Shown here in pieces: positions 32,398 to 41,121 of a stretch of DNA of 64,000 nt. This DNA comes from VXNE01 sp963664635 (GTDB lineage: Bacteria > Pseudomonadota > Gammaproteobacteria > Pseudomonadales > Azotimanducaceae), in contig OY761542.1 of NCBI GenBank assembly GCA_963664635.1, positions 806,001 to 870,000 on the forward strand. Direction: 5' to 3'. The position numbers were made by a program, and so were the translations under genes. Position 1 is the first letter of the stretch. Every line of letters starts with the position of its first letter. Under the pieces are notes generated by a model. That model ran no database searches and was not told the DNA's origin. It was given only the letters and a program-made list of their open reading frames with translations.

Positions 32398-32460
32398 CGG
32401 GACCGGGACGCGAATCCAGGTTCCCAAGCGGGCTGGCATTCGATACGATCAACCGCGAAC

Positions 32461-32727
32461 ATGAAGACGACACTGGTCACGGTCGGTATGGCAGGTTTGC
32501 TGGCGCTCGCCACGCTGGCGGGCGGCTGTACGGCGACGAGTCCGGTGGAACCCACCCACTATTGGGAGTCTCCCGAGGCCGTGACGAAGGCGGAGTACAA
32601 CCGGAGCCATGCGGACTGCAGCACATCCGCCGGGGTGGCCCTGGGCGAGGACACCATCGCTTCTCCCAGCTTCCGCGAGTACATGGACTGCATGATCACG
32701 AAGGGCTACACGCTGCAGACCTACTGA
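32461..32727 (+). CDS. Small lipoprotein
   Basis: An 88-residue protein with a lipoprotein signal (GLLALATLAGGC, Cys23) and a short mature part with two further cysteines and the end DCMITKGYTLQTY. The pattern YNRSHADC / F-R-E-Y-M-D-C-M resembles small glycine-zipper-free outer-membrane lipoproteins of unknown role. A clear terminator follows at 32750. Confidence 0.72.
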   Translation: MKTTLVTVGMAGLLALATLAGGCTATSPVEPTHYWESPEAVTKAEYNRSHADCSTSAGVALGEDTIASPSFREYMDCMITKGYTLQTY

Positions 32728-32749
32728 CCGCATACCGGCCCCATGGAAG

Positions 32750-32773
32750 AACCCGGCCCTGCGCCGGGTTTTT
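32750..32773 (+). terminator. Rho-independent terminator
   Basis: AACCCGGC pairs with GCCGGGTT across a short CCTGC loop and is followed by a T-run (GGGTTTTTC), 23 bp past the lipoprotein stop. This ends the thpR-lipoprotein unit and insulates the Pho-box genes downstream. Confidence 0.85.
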
Positions 32774-32794
32774 CGTGCCCGGGCGCGAGGGGGG

Positions 32795-32812
32795 CTGTCA
32801 TTGGACCGTCAT
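32795..32812 (+). promoter_or_regulatory. PhoB-box-like site 1
   Basis: CTGTCAT-TGGA-CCGTCAT: two 7-bp repeats with 4-bp spacing (11-bp period), the layout of the PhoB consensus. It ends 23 bp before ATG 32836, nearly the same spacing as site 3 before the second receptor gene. A weak -10 (TACCCT, 32823) would put the transcript start close to the ATG. Confidence 0.6.
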
Positions 32813-32835
32813 GCCCGGTGAGTACCCTTTCGGGC

Positions 32836-33135
32836 ATGCAGATTTGCGTTATCGGTCCGCTGGCCCTTGCGTGCCTCCTCGCCGGGACGGCGGTTGCGGA
32901 CGAGGGATCGGAATTCCCGGGCGCCGCGTGGGCCCCGCTTCCGTCGGCTGTCTGGAACGAGCGGGCGGCGAACACCTGCTTCGGCGGGTTCCACCACGGC
33001 AAGCACGTGGTTGCCGAGGAGTTTCTGCGCAACGCCCGCAGTGACACCACCACTACGGACTGCGTCGCCCAGGGCGGCCGCGCCGGCTGGCTGCCCCGCT
33101 TCACGCCCGTCTCCGCGGGCGAACGCCTCGGCTGA
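32836..33135 (+). CDS. Small secreted two-cysteine protein related to the receptor-2 N-terminus
   Basis: A 99-residue protein: signal peptide (QICVIGPLALACLLAGTAVA) and a mature part with two cysteines, NTCFGGFHHG and TTDCVAQGGRAGW, about 30 residues apart. The segment EEFLRNARSDTTTTDCVAQG aligns with EEDLRDAPGDTAVADCDAQP at the start of the TonB receptor gene at 37872. With a matching Pho-box upstream it seems a free-standing form of that module. ATG 32836 is the start that gives a proper signal peptide. Function unknown. Confidence 0.6.
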   Translation: MQICVIGPLALACLLAGTAVADEGSEFPGAAWAPLPSAVWNERAANTCFGGFHHGKHVVAEEFLRNARSDTTTTDCVAQGGRAGWLPRFTPVSAGERLG

Positions 33136-33141
33136 TCTGGA

Positions 33142-33165
33142 GGGGACGCCCCCGTCGGCGTCCCC
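33142..33165 (+). terminator. Hairpin behind the small secreted protein gene
   Basis: GGGGACGCC pairs perfectly with GGCGTCCCC over a six-base loop, directly downstream of the stop at 33135. There is no T-run, so it may be a weak terminator or mRNA-stabilising hairpin, and it resembles the GGGGACG intergenic repeat family. Confidence 0.5.
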
Positions 33166-33226
33166 ACGAGAACTCCGCCAGGACCCGAAGGCGGCCGCCC
33201 CACGAGGGCCGTGAAGTCGTCCCGCA

Positions 33227-33266
33227 CGGTCACGAATCTGTCACCGCTCGTTCACCGATGTGTTAC
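33227..33266 (+). promoter_or_regulatory. PhoB-box-like site 2 (four 11-bp-spaced repeats)
   Basis: CGGTCAC, CTGTCAC, CGTTCAC and GTGTTAC start at 33227, 33238, 33249 and 33260, exactly 11 bp apart, the arrangement of two adjoining PhoB boxes. The lipoprotein gene begins at 33387, leaving a leader of about 100 nt. Repeat quality falls from the second to the fourth unit. Confidence 0.65.
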
Positions 33267-33386
33267 CGCGCGTTGCTACGTTGTCGGTCCCCGAGCGGCA
33301 GGGACGGAACAGCGGCCGGGCCTACGGGCCGTCGGCGCCGCCGTGTCTCCCATCGGGCAATCAGGTTTGGACCAGGAAGGAGGAAG

Positions 33387-34985
33387 ATGAACCTTCGAGA
33401 CGGTGTCTTGTCGGCTGGGGCGCTGGCGCTGGCGGCCGCCGCTTTGGCGGGCTGCAGCGGGGGCGACATCAACATTTCCGCCGACGACAACTCCTCGGTC
33501 ACCGACAACTCGACGACCACCACGACCTCCGGCGGCAGCGACAATCCGTGTGCGAGCTACGCGGACCCGGGCTCGGACACGGACGTGGCGGGCACGTTCG
33601 ACGGCCGGAACTGCGTTTACGACACCGGCTTCGTCGGCATCAACAACCCGCTGACGGTGGACCTGACCATCCCGTTCATCTCGGGCGTGCACATCTTCGA
33701 AGACACCCTCGCGGTCGGCGAGGACACCGACGGCACCACCCCGCCGCCGGGCAAGGGCGAAGGTCCGAGCCTGACCATCGCCGCGGGCAATACCCTCGCG
33801 TGGACGAACGCGGGCGACTACCTGCTCATCACCCGCGGTTCGCGAATCTTCGCGAACGGTTCGCCCACCGCCCCGATCACCTTCACCGGTTTCACCGACG
33901 CCGTCGCGGGCACCGCCGGCCCCGAGGACGTGCAGCTCTGGGGCGGGGTGGTCATCAACGGCCGCGGCATGACCAACAAGTGCAGCGACGACCAGCGCGC
34001 CAACGACGAATGCAACGTCCTCGCGGAAGGCAAGCCGTCCCACTACGGAGGCAACGACAACGAGGACAGCTCCGGGGCGCTGCGCTACGTCGTCGTCAAG
34101 CACACCGGCTTCGAGGCGGCGCCCGGCGATGAACTGAACGGCGTCAGCTTCAACGCGGTCGGCTCCGACACGGTCGTGAGCCACCTGCAGGCGTACAGCA
34201 CCTTCGACGACGGCATCGAGTTCTTCGGCGGGGCGGTGCGCGTCGACCACTACGTCGCCCTCTATGTCCGCGACGACTCGATCGACTACGACCAGGGCTG
34301 GACGGGCGGCATCGACCACGCGCTCGTCATCCACCCCGCCACGGACGGCAACCGCTGCATCGAGGGCGACAGCCTGAGCGCAGAGGACGCAGGGACACCC
34401 ACCACCAACGTGTACGTGAACAACCTCACCTGCATCAATTCGGGATCCGACGAAATCCCGGGCGGCACCGGCACGCACGGCGACTCCGAAGGAATCGTCA
34501 ACCGCGAAGGCGCCCGCACCCGGCTCCGCAACAGCATCATCTTCGACGGTTATGCGCGCACCGTGCTCTCGAGCGGCGGCAACGAGTGCTTCGAGCTCGA
34601 TGACGACAACACGCGGGCGGCGGCGCAGGCCGGCGAGGCGTCCGTGTCCGGCACCGTCATCGCCTGCGAGGAAGCGACCAGGGACAACCTCCCCAACGGG
34701 GACTCCATCGGCGACTGGATCACGGACTCCGCCCGGTACCCGGCGAACACGGGCAACGTGATCATCGCGGCAAGCGACAGCGCCAACCTGTCGCTCCTCG
34801 GCGGGTCGAGGCCGTACTTCACCGCCGGCGCCCTGACGGACGCTGCCGGCGACGCCCTGGCGGTCACGCTGGCGGACACCAACGGCGACGGCGACATCGG
34901 CGACGAGAGCCTCGGCGCCGTGTCGGCCGGCGACGACTGGACCGCCAACTGGACGGTCGGTCTCGACGCCCTGTGGTTCGACTGA
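33387..34985 (+). CDS. Large lipoprotein with parallel beta-helix-like repeats, TonB-receptor partner
   Basis: A 532-residue lipoprotein: signal ending LAGC (Cys23), an Asp/Ser/Thr-rich linker (TDNSTTTTTSGGSDN), then repeated short strands with Asn/Gly turns (IFANGSPTAPITFTG, RYVVVKHTGFEA, VSHLQAYSTFDDGIEFFGG, YVNNLTCINSGSDE) as in right-handed beta-helices. Similar lipoproteins are often encoded before TonB receptors in marine proteobacteria. AAGGAGGA precedes the ATG. It probably sits on the outer membrane and captures substrate for the receptor encoded 57 bp downstream. The substrate is not known; Pho-box control suggests a phosphorus source. Confidence 0.7.
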   Translation: MNLRDGVLSAGALALAAAALAGCSGGDINISADDNSSVTDNSTTTTTSGGSDNPCASYADPGSDTDVAGTFDGRNCVYDTGFVGINNPLTVDLTIPFISGVHIFEDTLAVGEDTDGTTPPPGKGEGPSLTIAAGNTLAWTNAGDYLLITRGSRIFANGSPTAPITFTGFTDAVAGTAGPEDVQLWGGVVINGRGMTNKCSDDQRANDECNVLAEGKPSHYGGNDNEDSSGALRYVVVKHTGFEAAPGDELNGVSFNAVGSDTVVSHLQAYSTFDDGIEFFGGAVRVDHYVALYVRDDSIDYDQGWTGGIDHALVIHPATDGNRCIEGDSLSAEDAGTPTTNVYVNNLTCINSGSDEIPGGTGTHGDSEGIVNREGARTRLRNSIIFDGYARTVLSSGGNECFELDDDNTRAAAQAGEASVSGTVIACEEATRDNLPNGDSIGDWITDSARYPANTGNVIIAASDSANLSLLGGSRPYFTAGALTDAAGDALAVTLADTNGDGDIGDESLGAVSAGDDWTANWTVGLDALWFD

Positions 34986-35042
34986 CGAGGGCTCCCCGGG
35001 AACGCTCCCCGGGAACGCTCCCCGCGAACAAGAGACGAGAAC

Positions 35043-37808
35043 ATGACTGCATGCATGCGTCGGATCCTGCCCGCGGTGATGACCCTGGCGATGGTCGGCG
35101 CCGGAGCCTGGGCGCAGGAGCCCGACGGCGCGCCCGTGGACGAGCCGGCGCCTCCGCCCGTCATCCAGGCAATGGCCGACCCCAACGCCATCGAGGAGGT
35201 GGTGGTCCTCGGCCGCTTCAAGGCCGCTGCGACGGACATCGTCTCCGAGCGCATCGACAGCGACGTGCCCGTCGACATGCTCGACGCCGAAGGCATCTCG
35301 CGCGTCGGCGACAGCGATGTCGCGCAGGCACTCCGGCGCGTCCCGGGGCTGACGGTCGCCCAGGGCAAGTTCGTCTACGTGCGGGGCCTCGGCGAACGCT
35401 ATTCGAGCGCACTGCTGAACGGCGCGGCGGTCCCCTCGCCGGACCTCACGCGCAACGTCCTGCCCCTCGACATCTTCCCCGCCGACATCATCGATGCCCT
35501 GGCAGTCCAGAAGAGCTTCTCCCCCGAGATGCCGGCGGCCTTCGGCGGCGGCAACGTCGACATCCGCACCAAGCAGGTGCCGGAGGACCGGGTTTTCAGC
35601 GTTGAACTCAATACCGGCTGGAACACCGGCAGCAGCGACGACGGCCTGTCGTACCGCGGCGGCGACGACGACCGCATCGGCCAGGATGACGGGACGCGGG
35701 CGCTCGCGCGCGAACTGCGCGACGCCATCCGGACGTATCGGGGCAGCTTCTCCGAGGTGAACATCTTCAGGACGCTGCGGCGTGCCGGCGGAGCGCCGAC
35801 CCTGGCGGACGCGCAGGCCATCAATCGGCAACTCGCGACGGCCCTGAACCGGGACATCGACATCGGCCCGGAAGACCTCTCGCCGGACGTGAAGGGCGAG
35901 ATCACGGGCGGGTACCGCTGGTTCCTCGGCGAGCGCTGGGAGTTCGGCTTCCTCGCGCTCGGCTCCTACGCGAACGAATGGCGCAATCGCAACCGGATCA
36001 ACCGCAACGTGGCGAACCCGGAGACCGACTTCTCGCGCACCCAGCGCACGGTGGAGTCCGTCAACATCACCGGTACCGCGAACTTCGGCCTGCGCTTCAC
36101 CGACGATCACGAGATCGGCACGATGAGCCTGCTGCTGCGCAACACGGAAGACGACGCGTCGTTCTCGCTCACCTGCCGGCAGGGCCAGTTCAACGACTGC
36201 GCGGACGACAACCCGACGCAGGGCCGGGTCGCGGACATCCGCTTCGAGCAACGCGAGCTGATCGTGCACCAGGTGCGGGGCGAACACACCCTCGGCGACG
36301 ACACTTTCGAGATCCTGCCGTTCCTCGAACGGCTCGAGCTCCTCCGGGACACCACGGTGACGTGGTACTACTCCGAGGCGGAGGCGACGACGGACATCCC
36401 CAACGAGGTCCGCGTGGGTTCGCTCGATGTCCTCGACGCTCCGTACGGCGACGTTGTCAGCACCAGCATCCGTTCGTCGGGCACCGCGGGCGACTTCCGC
36501 TTCTCCGACCTCGCGGACGACGTGGAGACCTGGGGCTCGGACGTGACGGTTCCGTGGCGCGCCGGCGCCTGGGACATCGAGCTGTCCGGCGGCCACGACC
36601 ATGCGCGCAAGGCGCGCTCGTACGAGCAGATTTCCCTCGGGATCGGCAGCACGGCCCCGGGCTTCAACACGATCGCGGCAGGGCCGCCGAGCCAGGTGTT
36701 CTCCGACGCCAACCTGAGGAACCCGGAGAACGGTTTCATCACCCTCCTCGGGGTCGGCGGCTTCGGGCTCGAGAGCTACTACGCGGCGCAGATCACCGAG
36801 GCGGCCTACGGCAAGTTCGACATCCTGATCGACGAGACGTGGCGCATCTCCGGCGGTGCGCGGTGGGAGAATTTCGTCCAGGTGTCCGTGCCGGTCGACC
36901 TCCTCGCGTTCGGGGGCGGCCGCATACCCTTTTCGGCGGAGGAGATCGCCGACGCGACGATCAACGAGGACGGCATCTACCCGTCCCTCGCGCTGACGTA
37001 CATACGGCCCGGTTTCTGGTCGGACGAGTTCCAGTTGCGCTTCGGTTGGGGCGAGACGGTCGCGCGGCCCGACCTGCGGGAAGTGTCGCAGTCGACGTAC
37101 ATCGACCCCCTCACCGAGGCGCGCGTCCGGGGCAACCCGTTCCTCGTGCCCTCGACGCTGACGAACTTCGACATGCGCGCGGAGTGGTTCTGGGACAGCG
37201 GCGACAACCTCACGGCGTCGCTCTTCTACAAGGACGTCACCGACCCGATCGAGACGCTGCAAGGGGCGGCGACCGAGGACAACATCGTCTTCAACTTCGT
37301 CAACGCCGACGCGGTGGAAATCTACGGCGCCGAGTTCGAGGGCCTGAAGAGCCTCGGCTTCCTGCAGGGCTTCCTCGGCGAGTGGATCGACCAGTTCTAC
37401 ATCGCCGGGAACGTCACCCTCTCGGACTCGGAGCTCGACATCCGCGCCGGCGGCCTCGCGGGGAACATCACCAACACGTCGCGGCGCATGACGCAGCAGT
37501 CGGAATGGGTGGTGAACGTCCAGTTCGGGTTCGACTCCTTCAACGGCGAGCACGGCGCGACCCTGGTCTACAACGGCTTCGGCGAGCGCATCTTCTTCGC
37601 GGGCATCGAGAGCTTCGACGACGCCTACGAGCAGCCGTTCCACTCGCTGGACTTCGTCTATAGCTGGTTCGCGGCCGAGCGGCTCACCTTCAAGGTGCGG
37701 GTCAGGAACCTGCTCGACCAGCGCGTCGAGATCGAGCAGGACGGCGTGACGATCCTCGAACAGGACGTCGGCACGACGGCGCTGCTCGACATCAGGTGGG
37801 AACTCTGA
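35043..37808 (+). CDS. TonB-dependent outer-membrane receptor 1
   Basis: A 921-residue receptor: signal peptide ending GAWA, a TonB box-like AIEEVVVLGRFK, plug domain (ALRRVPGLTVAQGKFVYVRG, LGERYSSALLNGAAVPSP, FGGGNVDIRTK) and a 22-strand barrel ending in an aromatic-rich last strand (ALLDIRWEL). It imports a large ligand using TonB-ExbBD energy. It lies 57 bp behind the lipoprotein gene with no promoter between, so both belong to the Pho-box-2 operon. Receptor 2 downstream is a close paralogue. Confidence 0.88.
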   Translation: MTACMRRILPAVMTLAMVGAGAWAQEPDGAPVDEPAPPPVIQAMADPNAIEEVVVLGRFKAAATDIVSERIDSDVPVDMLDAEGISRVGDSDVAQALRRVPGLTVAQGKFVYVRGLGERYSSALLNGAAVPSPDLTRNVLPLDIFPADIIDALAVQKSFSPEMPAAFGGGNVDIRTKQVPEDRVFSVELNTGWNTGSSDDGLSYRGGDDDRIGQDDGTRALARELRDAIRTYRGSFSEVNIFRTLRRAGGAPTLADAQAINRQLATALNRDIDIGPEDLSPDVKGEITGGYRWFLGERWEFGFLALGSYANEWRNRNRINRNVANPETDFSRTQRTVESVNITGTANFGLRFTDDHEIGTMSLLLRNTEDDASFSLTCRQGQFNDCADDNPTQGRVADIRFEQRELIVHQVRGEHTLGDDTFEILPFLERLELLRDTTVTWYYSEAEATTDIPNEVRVGSLDVLDAPYGDVVSTSIRSSGTAGDFRFSDLADDVETWGSDVTVPWRAGAWDIELSGGHDHARKARSYEQISLGIGSTAPGFNTIAAGPPSQVFSDANLRNPENGFITLLGVGGFGLESYYAAQITEAAYGKFDILIDETWRISGGARWENFVQVSVPVDLLAFGGGRIPFSAEEIADATINEDGIYPSLALTYIRPGFWSDEFQLRFGWGETVARPDLREVSQSTYIDPLTEARVRGNPFLVPSTLTNFDMRAEWFWDSGDNLTASLFYKDVTDPIETLQGAATEDNIVFNFVNADAVEIYGAEFEGLKSLGFLQGFLGEWIDQFYIAGNVTLSDSELDIRAGGLAGNITNTSRRMTQQSEWVVNVQFGFDSFNGEHGATLVYNGFGERIFFAGIESFDDAYEQPFHSLDFVYSWFAAERLTFKVRVRNLLDQRVEIEQDGVTILEQDVGTTALLDIRWEL

Positions 37809-37832
37809 AGGGCCTGATCCCGTGTTGGGTGG

Positions 37833-37850
37833 CTGTCACAAAGTCGTCAT
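37833..37850 (+). promoter_or_regulatory. PhoB-box-like site 3
   Basis: CTGTCAC-AAAG-TCGTCAT, two repeats at 11-bp spacing. It closely matches the Escherichia coli phoA-type box pattern as I recall it. It ends 21 bp before ATG 37872; TAAGGT at 37861 could be the -10, giving a leaderless or very short-leader transcript, as for site 1. Confidence 0.68.
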
Positions 37851-37871
37851 GTCCGCCCCGTAAGGTGCCGC

Positions 37872-40685
37872 ATGGCTTCCATTGTAGTCGGGCTCCTGCT
37901 TCTGGCCGTTTCTCTGGCCTCTGGAGCCCTTGCCGCCGAGCGGACCGGCGCGTTGGCCGACCCCGCGTCCCCATTGCCGCCCGACGCCGGCGAGACCTGT
38001 GACGGCGACGCGCGCAACGCGCAACAAAACGCCGCGCCCACTCTCGTCGAAGAGGATCTGCGTGACGCGCCGGGCGACACCGCCGTCGCGGACTGCGACG
38101 CGCAGCCCGGACGCGTTGGCTGGTGGTCGGAGCGCATCGAGAGCGATGTGCCCATCGACCTGCTGGACTCGAAGCGCATGTCCCGCGCCGGCGACAGCAA
38201 TGCCGCCGCGGCGCTGCGGCGAGTCCCGGGCCTTACCGTGGCGCGCGGCAAGTTCGTCTACGTTCGCGGACTAGGCGAACGGTATTCAAGCGCCTCCTTG
38301 AACGGCGCGACCGTTCCCTCTCCGGACCTGTCGCGCAACGTGGTGCCCCTCGACCTCTTCCCCTCCGCCGTACTCGACGCCATCTCGGTGCAGAAGGGCT
38401 TTTCGCCGGAGATGCCGGCGGCTTTCGGCGGCGGCAACGTCGACATGCGCACCAAGCAGATACCGGAGGATCCGGTCTTCAGCGTGAAGGTCAAGACCGG
38501 CTGGACCAGCGACAGCGGCTACGAAGGCCTGTCCTATCGGGGTGGCGGCGACGACCGGATGGGCCAGGACGACGGTACGCGGGCCCTCTCGGGCCGGCTC
38601 CGGGAGGCGATCCGAACCTACCGCGGCGACTTCTCGGAGGCCAACATCCACAACACGCTGCGTCTTGCGGGGGGCTCGCCGACGCTGGCCGACGCCCAGG
38701 CGATCAACCGCCAGCTCGCGACCGCTCTGAACCGCGATGTCGACATCCGGCCCCAGGACCTTTCGCCGGACATGAAGGCCCAGGTCACCGGGGGTTATCG
38801 CTGGCTCTTCGGCGAACACTGGGAGTTGGGTTTCCTGGCAGTCGGCGTCTACGAGAACGACTGGCGCAACAAGGACCGGATCAAGCGCAGCGTCACGCGG
38901 CCGGAGACGGACTTCGTGCGCCGGCAACGTACCGTCGAGTCCGTGAGCGTCACGGGTACCGCCAACCTGGGGCTGCGCTTCACGGACGATCACGAGATCG
39001 GCACGACGAGCCTGATCCTGCGCGATACGGGTGACGATGCGTCGTTCTCGCTGAGCTGTGGGCACGGGCAGTCCAACGACTGCGCGGACGACAGCCCGAC
39101 ACAGGGGCGCACCGGGCATATCCGGTTCGAGGAACGGGAACTGATCGTCAACCAGATTCGAGGCCGGCACGCGCTGGGTGACGATACCCTGGGCATCTTT
39201 CCGGCCCTCGAGAAGTTCTCCCTGCTCCGGGACACGACCGTGAGCTGGTACTACTCGGAAGCCAGGGCCACCACGGACATCCCGAACGAGGTGCGCGTGA
39301 AGTCCCTGGACGTGCTCGACGGGCCTTACGGCAACGTGGTCGGCACCAGCCTGCGCTCGTCGGGTGCGGCGGGAGACTTCCGTTTCTCCGACCTCGACGA
39401 CGACGTGGAATCCTGGGGCTCGGACGTGACCTTCCCGATGCGCGCGGGAACCTGGGACATCGAGCTGTCCGGAGGCTTTGACCACGCGCGCAAGACGCGG
39501 TTCTACCAGCAGGTCTCCCTCGGCATCGGCGGTGCCGGGCCAGGCTTCGGCGACATCAGCGGCGGCACGCCCAGCGAGGTCTTCTCGGACGCCAACCTGA
39601 TGGACCCGAACAATGGCTTCACCACGCTGCTCGGGTTCGGCGGTTTCGGCCTGGAAAGCTATTACGCGGAACAGGTCACGGAGGCGGCGTACGGCAAGTT
39701 CGACATCCTGATCGACGACGCGTGGCGCATCTCCGGAGGCGCGCGCCGGGAGGACTTCATGCAGGTCTCGGTGCCCGTCGACGTGTCCCCGTTCGGCGGC
39801 CGGCGGGTCCCGCCGCGCGAGATCTCGGGCGCCAGGATCGACGCGGCCGGCACCTACCCGTCCCTGGCGCTCACCTACATCCGGCCGGAGTTCTGGGCGG
39901 ACCATTTCCAGCTACGCTTCAGTTGGAGCGACACGGTGGTCCGGCCGGACATCCGCGAAGTGTCCCGGTCGAGCTACCTGGATCCGTTGACCGACGCCCG
40001 CGTGCACGGCAACCCGTTCCTCGCCCCCACCGCGCTCGCCAATTTCGACGTGCGCGCCGAGTGGTTCTGGGACAGCGGGGACCACGTGACGGTTTCCGCC
40101 TTCCACAAGGACCTGACGGACCCGATAGAGACTCTCCAGGGTCCGGCGACGGGCGACGATGGCCTGTTCAACTTCGTCAACGCGGACGCGGCAGAGATCA
40201 ACGGGGCGGAGCTCGAGGGGCTCAAGAGCCTCGGCTTCCTGCGGGGCTGGGTCGGCGACTGGGTCGGCCAGTTCTACGTCGCCGGGAACGTCACGCTGTC
40301 GGATTCGCGACTGCATATGCACGCGGACGGTCTCTCGGGGAACATCACCAACACCTCCCGGCGCATGACGCAGCACTCCGAGTGGGTCGTGAACCTGCAG
40401 ATGGGCTTCGACTCGTACGACGGAAGGCACGGCGCGACGCTGGTCTACAACAGCTTCGGCGAGCGCATCTTCTTCGGGGGCATCGACAGTTTCGACGACG
40501 CCTACGAACAGCCGTTCCACGCACTGGATTTCGTCTACACCTGGTCGGCGACGGAACGCATCAGCGTGAAGCTGCGGGTCAAGAACCTCCTTGGCGAAAG
40601 CGTCGAGCTCGAGCAGGGCGGCGTCACGATCCTCGAGCAGGACGTGGCAACGAGCGCGCTCCTCGACGTCAAGTGGACGCTGTAG
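37872..40685 (+). CDS. TonB-dependent receptor 2, N-terminus exchanged
   Basis: A 937-residue paralogue of receptor 1, alike from SERIESDVPIDLLD (about residue 92) to the barrel end (SALLDVKWTL). Before that point it differs entirely: signal peptide (LLLLAVSLASGALA), then a module with two cysteines (ETCDGD, VADCDAQPGRVGW) resembling the secreted protein at 32836. The TonB box-like IEEVVVLGR of receptor 1 is missing, so coupling to TonB is uncertain unless another segment replaces it. It has its own Pho-box. It probably arose by tandem duplication plus 5' replacement. Confidence 0.85.
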   Translation: MASIVVGLLLLAVSLASGALAAERTGALADPASPLPPDAGETCDGDARNAQQNAAPTLVEEDLRDAPGDTAVADCDAQPGRVGWWSERIESDVPIDLLDSKRMSRAGDSNAAAALRRVPGLTVARGKFVYVRGLGERYSSASLNGATVPSPDLSRNVVPLDLFPSAVLDAISVQKGFSPEMPAAFGGGNVDMRTKQIPEDPVFSVKVKTGWTSDSGYEGLSYRGGGDDRMGQDDGTRALSGRLREAIRTYRGDFSEANIHNTLRLAGGSPTLADAQAINRQLATALNRDVDIRPQDLSPDMKAQVTGGYRWLFGEHWELGFLAVGVYENDWRNKDRIKRSVTRPETDFVRRQRTVESVSVTGTANLGLRFTDDHEIGTTSLILRDTGDDASFSLSCGHGQSNDCADDSPTQGRTGHIRFEERELIVNQIRGRHALGDDTLGIFPALEKFSLLRDTTVSWYYSEARATTDIPNEVRVKSLDVLDGPYGNVVGTSLRSSGAAGDFRFSDLDDDVESWGSDVTFPMRAGTWDIELSGGFDHARKTRFYQQVSLGIGGAGPGFGDISGGTPSEVFSDANLMDPNNGFTTLLGFGGFGLESYYAEQVTEAAYGKFDILIDDAWRISGGARREDFMQVSVPVDVSPFGGRRVPPREISGARIDAAGTYPSLALTYIRPEFWADHFQLRFSWSDTVVRPDIREVSRSSYLDPLTDARVHGNPFLAPTALANFDVRAEWFWDSGDHVTVSAFHKDLTDPIETLQGPATGDDGLFNFVNADAAEINGAELEGLKSLGFLRGWVGDWVGQFYVAGNVTLSDSRLHMHADGLSGNITNTSRRMTQHSEWVVNLQMGFDSYDGRHGATLVYNSFGERIFFGGIDSFDDAYEQPFHALDFVYTWSATERISVKLRVKNLLGESVELEQGGVTILEQDVATSALLDVKWTL

Positions 40686-41121
40686 CGGGAAGCGCACCGG
40701 ATCCCGGGCCGAGCGCGGCCGCCGCGGCGCGGAAGGGACGCGGGCCGCCCCCGTGGCGTTTGACACCTGAGGAGTGCGGCGAGTGCGGCATCCAAGGTTG
40801 ACAGCGCCGTTCGTGAATGACTATGGTTGCCGGGAGTTCCGGGCGCGGGTGACCAAGCGACCTAGTCGGTTCGCAGGAGTCATGGCGCTACGGTCGGCGC
40901 GATTGCCGAGTTTCGCAGGCGTATGCGATTGCCCGCGAGCCTTCGGCGCGTTGTCGGTTGCTGGACGCCCTGCAGGATTTTAGGAGCCTGCGCGGAAACA
41001 CGGAGCCTGCGCGGAAAGGACCCCGCGCGAAGAGTGTCGAAACCAAAGTGTCAGAACGAAAGCTCGTACCCCCCCCCCCCCCCCCCCCCCCCCCCGGTCT
41101 CCGCACTACCTAGAGGCGAGG
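40686..41121 (+). promoter_or_regulatory. Long intergenic region with promoter and repeats
   Basis: This 436-bp gap holds no convincing gene. A promoter-like pair TTGACA (40798-40803) and TATGGT (40822-40827), 18 bp apart, could drive the gene at 41122 with a leader near 290 nt. Direct repeats GGAGCCTGCGCGGAAA lie at 40983-40998 and 41002-41017. The region ends with a run of 27 C (listed separately). Confidence 0.45.
41069..41095 (+). repeat. Homopolymer of 27 C
   Basis: An unbroken run of 27 cytosines, 26 bp before ATG 41122. Tracts of this kind slip during replication and can change promoter spacing or translation of the following gene (phase variation). A sequencing or assembly artefact in exact length is also likely, since such runs are hard to read. 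Confidence 0.85.

Noticed and set aside
34984..35035. GGGAACGCTCCCC triplicate between lipoprotein and receptor 1 as another element array
   Set aside because: It has a different sequence from the 43-bp element and only three short units; a local duplication, perhaps an mRNA hairpin.
33276..37643. Very long minus-strand open frame opposite the lipoprotein and receptor genes
   Set aside because: It mirrors codon bias of strong plus-strand genes and has no recognisable domain; a GC-rich antisense shadow.
40774..40983. Short plus-strand frame in the 40.7-41.1 kb gap
   Set aside because: Arg/Pro/Ala-rich with no ribosome site or homology signal; probably chance.
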